Source of the DNA: Embiotoca jacksoni
Taxonomy: Eukaryota > Chordata > Actinopteri > Embiotocidae
Assembly: GCA_022577435.1 (NCBI GenBank)
Contig: JAKOON010000017.1
Coordinates: 372,001 to 436,000, forward strand
Reading direction: 5' to 3'
Length of the DNA stretch: 64,000 nucleotides
Shown piece by piece: positions 56,105-64,000 of the stretch. Every line of letters begins with the position of its first letter. The stretch's first letter is position 1. Under the pieces are notes generated by a model. That model made no database searches. It was not told where the DNA came from and saw only the letters and a list, made by a program, of their open reading frames with translations. The position numbers were made by a program, and so were the translations under genes.

Positions 56105-58584
56105 GTAAGAAAGTGTTTCACTGCTCAAAACGGGACATAAATCCACGCGCTCAGTGCTGTCGTTCACTCAACATGCAGGAATCCTCTGCGACGACTTGTG
56201 TCACCACGTCCGTGATTGTGTACAGTGAAGACATACTTCACAGCGTTGTCCCCCAAGTTAACATTGATATCAGAGCACGTGGAGTTTGGATATTGATGCA
56301 GTCAGCTGACATTGGATTTAGAGAGTGAACAGGTTCAGGATTATGTTTGGTTTGAATGAATCGAGATGATGTCTTCATGATGTTTTGTCCACACACGTGT
56401 ACAAGTTGTTGTTGTTGTTTTTTTTTTTAAATCTACTAATTGTGAGAACCGGGAACACAACAGGAACACAAACCTCAGTTTGAGAATGACGTTGACAGAT
56501 CAAAGATGTATTTTAGGGCAGTTTCTGAAAGGAGACCTTGAATCTCCTTGATCTACTTCCTGTGTTGCTGGCAGGGATGGCTGGTCATATCAATCACAAA
56601 ACACGCATGACTTACACAAAACAGAGGTAAACAAAAACAAATAAAACACCTCATTTCGTAATATATGTAGTGTATGTGATTGCGATTGTACCAGGTGGAA
56701 TGATAGAATAAGAAGCCTTAGACTGAACACATGCTGCTGTCTGATCTGTCAGCTGTGCACCGGATGTGAAGTGTTGTCCATGAAATTAAGCAGCATCTTC
56801 TCTCAACAACAGTTTGTACAGTTTTATTGTCGCTGGCAATGAAAGCTGCTAAACTAGAAACCAACAAGCCCTTAAAATCAATGTTTGGAAGGAAAAGAGG
56901 AAACAAGTAAGTGAAGCAGAGTACACCTGACTCTGTGGCTGTCACTGAAGGAAAGAGTGGTAGAAATTCACAAATTCAAATCAGCTGCGTAATATTAAGG
57001 ATGAAATCTGGAACAACAAAAAAGTGAGGGTGTGATATCCCTTTAAGTCTTGCTGTGTGATTTTCTTGAAACATTTGTTGAATTAATTTATTTTCTATTG
57101 CACTCACCAGGGGGAAATCTCCACTCGTCGCCCCATCTTGGAGCAGTCCCATCAGCGCTGTGGGTCAGTACCGAGCGCTGCACACAACCATCAGCAGAAG
57201 AGGGCTGGAAGAGTTCTTTGACTTCCCTGAGAACTGGGGAGAGACCAACGTGAAGTCAGGTAAAATATTACAGCTTTCAGAGAGCGCTGTGGCTGCACAA
57301 TCTGTCAGTTTGCTAAAAAGATATTATTTGTGAATTTTATTCCGTGCCTAAATGTTGATCTGCATCAAAGTAGATGTAGTGAGAAACGGTCGCGCTGAAA
57401 GTTTGTAAAAAGATGCAAAATGTGAAGTGAGTCAGACTCATGACAACTGAGTTAGCTGAGCTTTATAAACCCATTATAACTGTTGTAATTACTTCTTTTC
57501 ACCATACGAGAATGCCGCATTTAACACTTTTTTGGTTTGTCATGACATCATAGGTGCACCGTGGACCGCCAAACAGCTGAGAACAAAGAGCCACGAGGAT
57601 TTACACAAACTCTGGTGAGCAACGAGGAGATGACACGGGTACTGCTGCTTCTCAGCTGTGAGTGACGCTTTCATTCTGTCTCAGGTATGTGCTGCTGAAA
57701 GAAAGGAACCTGCTGCTCACACTTGGGCAGGAAGCCATAAGGCAACGGGTTCAGATGCCGAGTCCAGAGAGACTTCGAAAGGTTGGTGTGATGCTCGACA
57801 GATAATGTGAATGATTTGGATTTGCAGGATTGTGGGTGTTGTTCACGGTGCAGGAGGAACTCTGGCTGAGCGAAATCCGTCTTTTCTCAGGTCGAGCGGT
57901 CGATGATCAGACTGGAGACGGTGGTGACCGAGAGAGAGACGGCGCTGCGCCTGCTGCAGACAGGACAGGAGAAAGGGCGGCCAGGAACCTGGAGGAGGAA
58001 CATATTTGGATATGTCTACTGGTAAGGGCAGAGCCTTATTGTACATCATGTCATGCATACACGGATAGAAATACCACACTCCGAAGCTGCTTTTCCACTG
58101 CGTGCCGTGGCTCCGGTTTACTGTTGGAAAGCCACAGCATGACAGTGCCTGGTACTTGGTTTTGGTATCACGTTCATCAAGGTTCTGAGTGATGTTAAAA
58201 CGCTGCAGACCACTCACTGCTCAGAGGGAACTGTTGCACCTTTACGTGTGTGACCTGCCATCACTCCTACAGACATGTTTTCCCCCTGCAGGTATCGCTT
58301 CAAAGAGTATGCTATTCCTTGGTACATGAATAAAAGGTACAAGCGCAAGAGGTTCTTCACACCCAAGTTTGTCCAACCACATCTCAGGTAAGATATTCCA
58401 CATGCGTACATATTCTTATCCTTAAGTGGATGTCATGTTCCCTTACATTAATCAATATGATTTGTTTTGCAGGCTGCGTCTGGAGAAGTACCTTCGGGAA
58501 AGGGCCAGGAAAGCAAACCTCAAGAAGCAAACTCTGGCCAAGCTAAAGGAGAAGTTTCCTGAAATCAAGGCTCCTTCATCATGA
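55971..58584 (+). CDS. mrpl47: Mitochondrial ribosomal protein L47 (uL29m), complete
   Basis: Seven coding exons (55971-56104, 57111-57259, 57554-57614, 57685-57781, 57891-58021, 58292-58387, 58473-58584) join to 780 nt, 259 aa; human MRPL47 has about 250 aa. A variable N-terminal mitochondrial presequence (1-70) is followed by RRGLEEFFDFPENWGE, the uL29-type helical region (KSHEDLHKLWYVLLKERNLL, TVVTERETALRLLQTGQEKG) and the mitochondria-specific C-terminus IFGYVYWYRFKEYAIPWYMN with KRYKRKRFF and a Lys-rich end. Role: component of the large mitoribosomal subunit near the tunnel exit. ATG at 55971 is in a strong AAGATGGCGGC context. It converges with actl6a. Confidence 0.96.
57111..57259 (+). 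CDS. mrpl47: mrpl47 exon 2
   Basis: Residues 45-94, ending RRGLEEFFDFPENWGETNVK and S; acceptor tcaccag, donor TCAG|gtaaaa. Confidence 0.95.
57554..57614 (+). CDS. mrpl47: mrpl47 exon 3
   Basis: A 61-nt exon for residues 95-114, GAPWTAKQLRTKSHEDLHKL; acceptor catcatag, donor CTCTG|gtgagc. Confidence 0.94.
57685..57781 (+). CDS. mrpl47: mrpl47 exon 4
   Basis: Residues 115-147, WYVLLKERNLLLTLGQEAIR to SPERLRK. Confidence 0.95.
57891..58021 (+). CDS. mrpl47: mrpl47 exon 5
   Basis: Residues 148-190, VERSMIRLETVVTERETALR to WRRNIFGYVY. Confidence 0.95.
58084..58215. mobile_element. Truncated copy of the 479-938 MITE family
   Basis: It starts aagctgcttttccactgcgt, close to aagctccttttccactgcca at 479, and later has ggtacttggttttggtatca against ggtactattttggaatcacc. 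It lies in mrpl47 intron 5. Confidence 0.5.
58292..58387 (+). CDS. mrpl47: mrpl47 exon 6
   Basis: Residues 191-222, WYRFKEYAIPWYMNKRYKRK to FVQPHL. Confidence 0.95.
58473..58584 (+). CDS. mrpl47: mrpl47 exon 7, stop
   Basis: Residues 223-259, RLRLEKYLRERARKANLKKQ to EIKAPSS, stop TGA 58582-58584. Confidence 0.95.
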
Positions 58585-58787
58585 AATTTGAAGCTCTTAT
58601 TTTGTTAACGAGTTTTTTCACTGTTTGGAAGCTCAACTGAGCTCGTGCGAAATAACTCCAAAAGTGATCTGAACCAGTTGTCCATGTAGAGTGTGTTTGT
58701 CCAGTTGTTATTCAATCCTAAAAGATAAATTATGATGCATCAACCTAACCTGTTGTTTCCTCTGTATTTATACTAGACCACAAGATA

Positions 58788-58793
58788 AATAAA
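58788..58793 (+). terminator. mrpl47: mrpl47 polyadenylation signal AATAAA
   Basis: AATAAA 204 nt after the stop codon, followed by gtttgg and an A-rich stretch. Cleavage is expected near 58810. Confidence 0.75.
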
Positions 58794-58870
58794 GTTTGGA
58801 AAATACAGTAAACTTTCACATGAAGCAGTAGGCTAACACAATTAGTGACTCAATTAAGAAATCATTTAAC

Positions 58871-58876
58871 TTTATT
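58871..58876 (-). terminator. actl6a: actl6a polyadenylation signal AATAAA
   Basis: TTTATT on the + strand reads AATAAA in actl6a sense. Expected cleavage is near 58855, within about 50 bp of the mrpl47 end. Another TTTATT at 59146 could be used earlier. Confidence 0.5.
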
Positions 58877-59447
58877 TTTAAAAGACCATATGATAATGAC
58901 AAACAAGAGTGAAAATTAAATACAGATTTATGAATTGACACACCAGTAAGCACAGGCGAGAACAAAGGGGCCTTTGCTTACAGTGAGTACACACGCTACG
59001 CAGAAAAAGAAAGGCTTATGAACAAAAGACAACGTTCACCCCAACCCGAAAGGTTCTTCCTCAAAACACAGACCCCAATCAGACAGTTTACCTTGTTGGT
59101 ATTCTGCAGAAATCTGGTCCAACTAAATTTGTATTTTATATGTAGTTTATTTTTCCCCCAGTGTGATCAGAAACTTGACTTTTTGCTGATGCGAGGTTTC
59201 GACCAAACACCCAACAAATTCACAGATAAGGCAAAGGGACTGACTGTTCGAACATGAACAAAGGAACTTGATGTAGGTGTTTGATTTCTGTAATAAATCC
59301 CAAACAAGCATGATGGACAAACTCCATATTAAAAACAAATACAAAAGAAGACCGAGGGTGTTCCTGATTCCAGGTCAGAGGTGAACGATTCATGATGCTG
59401 AGCTTGGAGCGGAGACGGTGATGATGAGGGTGAAGCTGGGGGTAACA

Positions 59448-59528
59448 TTAAGGACACTTCCTGTCCACACACTGCTTTCCTCCCTCCTCATACTCCTGTT
59501 TGGAGATCCACATCTGCTGGAAGGTTCC
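59448..59528 (-). CDS. actl6a: actl6a terminal exon
   Basis: GTFQQMWISKQEYEEGGKQC to VDRKCP, stop TAA 59450-59448. A short (GAA)n run lies just upstream of its acceptor in the intron. Confidence 0.96.
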   Translation of the reverse strand, partial: GTFQQMWISKQEYEEGGKQCVDRKCP

Positions 59529-62500
59529 CTGGAAGAAGAAGAAGAAGAAGAAAACGTGTTTTATTGGGCATTTAAAAAAAAGTTGTCAAGCATTCAGAGG
59601 ATGTGTAATGTGATATGAAGAGAAAACAGGTCATTTCTATGTTCTTATTTGGCTTCCGCTTGTCCTTACAAGAGATGCCAGGATGGACCCTCCTATCCAG
59701 GCACTGAAGCGGCGCTCCACTGTAGTGTTGTTGGCGATCAGCTTCAGCCTCATACTCTACACATACAAATATACAAACATGTTCAACTCTGGCAGCAAAC
59801 ACGGGAGTGTTTTTACAATGTATTTAAAGATCAGACACAAATCAATGAACTAAACTGACCAGAAGCAGAACAACTATGTTTTGAATTTGAAGTGCACCGG
59901 TGACGAAAGTCTGAAATATTCATATTATTGATTGATCAAGTACTGGAGGCCCTGTCTGTTACTCACCGGAGGGGTTTTCTGGGAGAGTTCTCTGTTCAGT
60001 CGGTCAGTGAAGCCCTGAATGAGCGTGTTGCCTCCAGTCACCACTACGCTTCCGTACAGACCCTTAGATAAAAGGTCAAAGGTCAGCAGATGAGTTTGTT
60101 TGAAGATTCAGGCAGAAATCTGAGGTGCGTCATACAGGCACATACACTGGCTCTTATCAGACGGTGAAACAAAGAATCTTTGTCAAACTCACAATTAAAA
60201 AATTGAATTGAGTGTTCAAAACATCTTCGGTTAAAATTGATTCTAATCAGGAGCATCAGCTTACTGGTTAAAATTCAAAGTGTCTGATAAGATCAGGAAA
60301 CGTATTTTATCCACAATAATAAAAAAAAGTGAAACAATGTTTAATAATACTCACTGGCCGAATGTCGATGTCACACATTCCCACACTGGTCGTCACCACG
60401 TGTCCGACTCCTAACATGGTGTTCCCTGACAGACCCTGAAGGTGATTAGGCCAAATAAACAAACATTGTATTCACACACAAAACGGATTCATAACACTGA
60501 AAAGCAGTTGAACACAGATAAACCTTACAGAACAGAGGACACTGTCATTTGAGGCAGTATTCAGTGAGAGGGAGTGCTCAGCCATTACAGCCGCTACCGA
60601 TCTCTGAGATTACATTTGGGCTAACGGAGCATGTTAAGCAAACACGCACCTTGGCGTTAGAAGGGTCAAACAGCCCCTCTGGGATCTTCAGCCTCTCAGC
60701 CCCGAAGTCGCAGTTGTAGCCGTTGGGCAGCTCGTAGTGCACTGTGGGCATTTGCGCAGCGACCCTGATGAAAGACAGATGGGTAACCTGTAAGTTCACT
60801 CTTTTACAATTAAATTGACAAGAAACATTCGTAGAAGATGATCAGTCTTTGCGTGCAAACCTCTGTAGAAGCTCTAGCATAAAGAATAAGGTATTTTGAA
60901 GTTGGTAATCCCTGCATAATAAACCATATCCCATGACCATGTCTATGTGAACCCCTCACACCCTACTTTGTGCTTCAAGTGGAAGCAATGTGGAGAAAAA
61001 GCTTTGGGAAGCACTGATCTGTGAACCCATGGCTCAAAAACTGGAGTAAAAACTATTCTCTAAATAATTAAGTTGCAAATAACTCTTACTGTTCATCATA
61101 TGGCGAGTCGGACACCTGCAGCACAGATGCCTGGAAGTCCTGGATTACACACTGCAGAGAGTAAGACAAGATAAATTGGTACTCATTTAATACAAACCAA
61201 CCAAAGACATGATCATTACAGTGCTGCAAAACAAATCCAGAGGAGTCGACGAGTTGCCTGCTTACATTACACATGTAGTTGTGCCAAGATCTGGTGACTT
61301 GAGGTAGTTTCTCTTTCTTCTTCCAGCTGGCTGGGGATCCTTCCCGCACTCCATCCTGTACAGACAAAAACACTGTGGCTGACACTGACTGGTCTGAAGG
61401 AAGATGACAAAAGGGAGCAATGCGGGTGGTGTTGGTATAATATAAAAAAAAAAAAAAAAAAAAAGAGTAATTCCTGAGCAAAATGAACCATTTAAAATAT
61501 ACCAAATGAAACACAAGACATGAAAAACTCTCAAATGTGTAAGTAGCACTATCACAGATTTTACCTTTGATGCGATCATGTAGGGAGGAATTATTTCAAC
61601 ATTTAACTCTTGGAAAAGCTCCCTACACTGCATGCTCATAAAGTCTCCTGCCAGGGGCGATTTGACGATGCCTGTCAGAGAGAATAAATAAAATGTGTCA
61701 ATTTATTAAAGAAACCTTAAAATTTTGAAAGCATATTTTCAAAAATTTAAATGTAAATCTTCATCAGTTTAAATATAACACACACAGTTTGTACTTGACC
61801 CTAAAGTGCCTTGAATGACAACCAAATTATCACGCTCTCCATTTTCTCTGATTCCCGGACCAGTGGAGTGTTTCCCTTTCCTCTAAATACAAATTTTATG
61901 TATTATGTAATATGTAAAATATTTTCCTTTTACGTTTGATGACAACTTTTACTTAAATAAAAATGCTGCAGTAAGCTGAGGTCTAAAGGTCAAATAATCA
62001 TCACTGCGGTGTTTGATATGTTGCCCCAAATTCCTTCTCTTGAACACATAGACAAGATTTAGAGCCAGGTATAATGTCAGACCTCGTACTTAGATTCTGG
62101 TAACATTTGACCTTTTTTGACTCATTCATTTAATAAATTATTGCTGCTCTACTACAAGACTTGATTTCATCCTGAAAATGTATTGAAATGTTAGCACAGA
62201 GGGGTTGGGTTGGTGTGAAAATTAATCTGATTGAACAACAATATAAAAAAACATATAATAGTAACGCAAAATTGGAATAACTGAAACTTTTGTTGGAGAA
62301 ACTGGCTTGATTGTGGCAGGGCTGGAAAAATTGCGGCAACCAGTAGATGGCAACAAAATGTACAGACTGAACTGAAATGTAAAAGATGATATATTTCTAT
62401 TCAATTTGACAAATAATTCCTTTCCTGGTTTATACGCTAACAAAAGTCAAATCTGCTGCCAATTTATTCAACGGGGAAGAATTCAGAGAAATAGTCACCT

Positions 62501-63283
62501 TGCTGCAGGACATAGCCATCATGTACTGGAATTGCTGTGGTGTGTGTGGCTCCACTGTCCAGGACCAAACCTGTAGACCGCCCATTGGCAAAGCTTTGAT
62601 CGTCAAAGTAAAGGAAATAATGTGCAGCTCAACATGCATCGGATGCCGTATCAGTTCAACAAATTTGTCATCAGGAAAATGAAGGTTTGGAGGCCATTAT
62701 CAAACATTGGGGTGATGATTAAATTAACGATATGAACTCTGGCAGTTTGTCCTGGGTGAGGTGAAACAGTAAAGGATACGCAGACAGCACAGCTGATTTG
62801 CAGAGGAAGAAGGCAGGAATGTTGTAATGTTCAAACATCAGCTCTGTTAGCTTCTCTCGTTTTGCTCGAGTGTTCCACTGCAAACACAGAACAGAAGTTA
62901 GCCCTCTCATAACAAATCATTGTCAGCTGCACACAATCTAATACGTCTCTCTGTGTGGTGATGGAGGTCCAGCACGGGAAACTAACTCCTTGCTTCAAAT
63001 CCTTTTCTCATCGGACTTTGATAACAACAAAAACACTTTAAATCCCTAACTTTCAGAGGACTCAAGTTTACCAGATGTTTTCTGTTGGATAGATAGTTTG
63101 CTGATGAACTTTGTGAATACTGTTTGGTCTTGACACAATACGTCGCCATCGTTGACTCCAGCTGAAACAAGGACTAACTCACCGATGCCTCTGACATGAG
63201 CACCGGATGCAGACTGGGCTCAGACTTGAAGTGCATCTTGTACGTGTGATCCAAAATGGCCTGGAAACTGTCCCAGTCCTCAA
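59448..63283 (-). CDS. actl6a: Actin-like protein 6A (BAF53a), C-terminal 336 residues; 5' exons outside window
   Basis: Eleven exons join in one frame to 1013 nt, matching vertebrate ACTL6A from VEDWDSFQAILDHTYKMH (about residue 94 of 429) to CVDRKCP. Recognisable segments are WNTRAKREKLTELMFEHYNI, GRSTGLVLDSGATHTTAIPV (nucleotide-binding loop of the actin fold), KSPLAGDFMSMQCRELFQEL, VTRSWHNYMCN, VHYELPNGYNCDFGAERLKI, GNTMLGVGHVVTTSVGMCDI and ERRFSAWIGGSILASLGTFQ. WNTRAKREK and the insert DGVREGSPASWKKKEKLPQ distinguish it from actin. Family role: nuclear actin-related subunit of BAF (SWI/SNF), INO80 and TIP60 chromatin complexes. Paralogue actl6b is possible from protein sequence alone, but the mrpl47/ndufb5 neighbourhood supports actl6a. 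N-terminal exons must lie right of 64000. Confidence 0.95.
59670..59756 (-). CDS. actl6a: actl6a exon
   Basis: SMRLKLIANNTTVERRFSAW to GGSILASL; acceptor gtgtag. Confidence 0.94.
59967..60062 (-). CDS. actl6a: actl6a exon
   Basis: GLYGSVVVTGGNTLIQGFTD to LSQKTPP; the GG-N-T loop is actin-like. Confidence 0.95.
60355..60435 (-). CDS. actl6a: actl6a exon
   Basis: 81 nt, GLSGNTMLGVGHVVTTSVGM to CDIDIRP. Confidence 0.95.
60650..60764 (-). CDS. actl6a: actl6a exon
   Basis: VAAQMPTVHYELPNGYNCDF to GLFDPSNAK; donor AAG|gtgcgt. Confidence 0.95.
61090..61151 (-). CDS. actl6a: actl6a exon
   Basis: A 62-nt exon, CVIQDFQASVLQVSDSPYDE plus CA of a Gln codon. Confidence 0.95.
61266..61355 (-). CDS. actl6a: actl6a exon
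   Basis: DGVREGSPASWKKKEKLPQV to SWHNYMCN, phase 0 at both ends. Confidence 0.95.
61565..61671 (-). CDS. actl6a: actl6a exon
   Basis: GIVKSPLAGDFMSMQCRELF to PPYMIASK; donor CAAAG|gtaaaa. Confidence 0.95.
62499..62593 (-). CDS. actl6a: actl6a exon
   Basis: FANGRSTGLVLDSGATHTTA to HDGYVLQQ; carries the DSGATHT nucleotide loop. The acceptor atcaaag is pyrimidine-poor. Confidence 0.94.
62780..62877 (-). CDS. actl6a: actl6a exon
   Basis: WNTRAKREKLTELMFEHYNI to LCKSAVLS, plus GC of an Ala codon; donor TCTGC|gtatcc. Confidence 0.95.
63183..63283 (-). CDS. actl6a: actl6a exon (first visible)
   Basis: Starts with TT of a Val codon, (V)EDWDSFQAILDHTYKMHFK to VLMSEAS; acceptor ctgatag, donor GCATCG|gtgagt. 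Confidence 0.94.
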
Positions 63284-64000
63284 CTATCAGCAGGGTAGAA
63301 GAAAGAAAACAAGCGCAAACCTTGTCAAACTTCTGATCTTAGTGAAATTACTTCTGAGTTCTGATTTTTAGGTAACAAAATACTTTAACAGTTGAAAACA
63401 ACTGGCAAACAAATTATCTGCGCATAACGTGAAACAGCCAAAATGATTCAAATTCCGCATCTAGTTTTGGGAAATGGTGTGCAGTTATTGGAGGAAATTT
63501 ACATTTGTGGCTCTGAGTCCTGGGCACAAACGCAGACATATGTTGAGCACACAGCAGCAATGTTCTCATGGAATGTCTGTATTTTATTAATGGCTACGGA
63601 AGTCAGCGTCACAAAGAAAAAAAAAACGTTTATCGTTCATCTTGGCTGGGTCAGATGGTGGAGAAATTAGAGCGATGATGAGGTTTTTTTAGATAACAAT
63701 TTGAGCAACAGGCACCAATGTTCCAGGTCAGCCCTCTGAGGGAGCCTGTGGTCCCACTGTGCTGTTCTGCTGCAATTAAGATTGGTGTCACACTCGTCTC
63801 TAAATAGCCTCACAGCCAAACTCCACTGGACCACATTCTGATGAGCATCATCAGCGAGGTCGGTGCAACAGTCTTTCATATCTGCCGTCGCTAATTCTTC
63901 AGAAGTCACTTTTGTGGCTTTAAATGCTTTGAACAGTGCAGAAATCTTTAGGATAGTACTTGAAGACATTCACTGACAACAGCTGCAACTAACAAGTATT
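63284..64000 (-). other. actl6a intron (right edge of window)
   Basis: No exon matching the next upstream ACTL6A segment (ending near PLKNGM) is present. A 100-codon open frame on the minus strand at 63667-63969 has no recognised similarity. Confidence 0.5.

Overview
The window is nuclear DNA of a ray-finned (teleost) fish, probably a species with fairly compact introns. The evidence is GT-AG introns, long AT-rich introns and UTRs full of (TG/CA)n microsatellites, several interspersed repeats typical of teleosts, and five genes whose reconstructed proteins closely follow their vertebrate orthologues. No prokaryotic, viral, CRISPR or RNA-gene feature is visible.

Layout, left to right: (1) the 3' part of pex5l (+), six coding exons from 1891 to 14601 with a very long 3' UTR to about 19595. 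(2) usp13 (-), complete: 21 coding exons from 50936 down to 22433, plus a 3' UTR down to about 19650, tail-to-tail with pex5l. (3) ndufb5 (-), complete: 6 coding exons, 55698 to 52120. (4) mrpl47 (+), complete: 7 coding exons, 55971 to 58584, head-to-head with ndufb5 across a 272-bp bidirectional promoter. (5) actl6a (-), the last 11 coding exons, 63283 to 59448, tail-to-tail with mrpl47; its first exons lie beyond 64000. Order and all relative orientations equal those of human 3q26.33 (ACTL6A, MRPL47, NDUFB5, USP13, PEX5L). All exon joins were checked by hand: phases agree at every junction and the three complete genes sum to whole codons (859, 185 and 259 aa).

The genes do not form one pathway. 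ndufb5 (complex I) and mrpl47 (mitoribosome) are both mitochondrial and share a promoter carrying YY1-like motifs. usp13 is a deubiquitinase-family protein, pex5l is a TPR protein that in mammals regulates HCN channels, and actl6a is an actin-related subunit of BAF, INO80 and TIP60 complexes.

The less explained parts are non-coding: a (TG)46 tract replacing the polypyrimidine tract of a pex5l acceptor, CA-rich tracts directly after two usp13 donors, a CRE/TATA/GC-box promoter-like island inside a pex5l intron facing antisense, an internally deleted mariner element, several foldback or MITE-like elements (one family present twice), a SINE-like core inside inverted arms, and very tight convergent 3' ends. 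I saw no convincing new multi-gene system; the most testable novelties are the splice-site repeats and the intronic antisense promoter.
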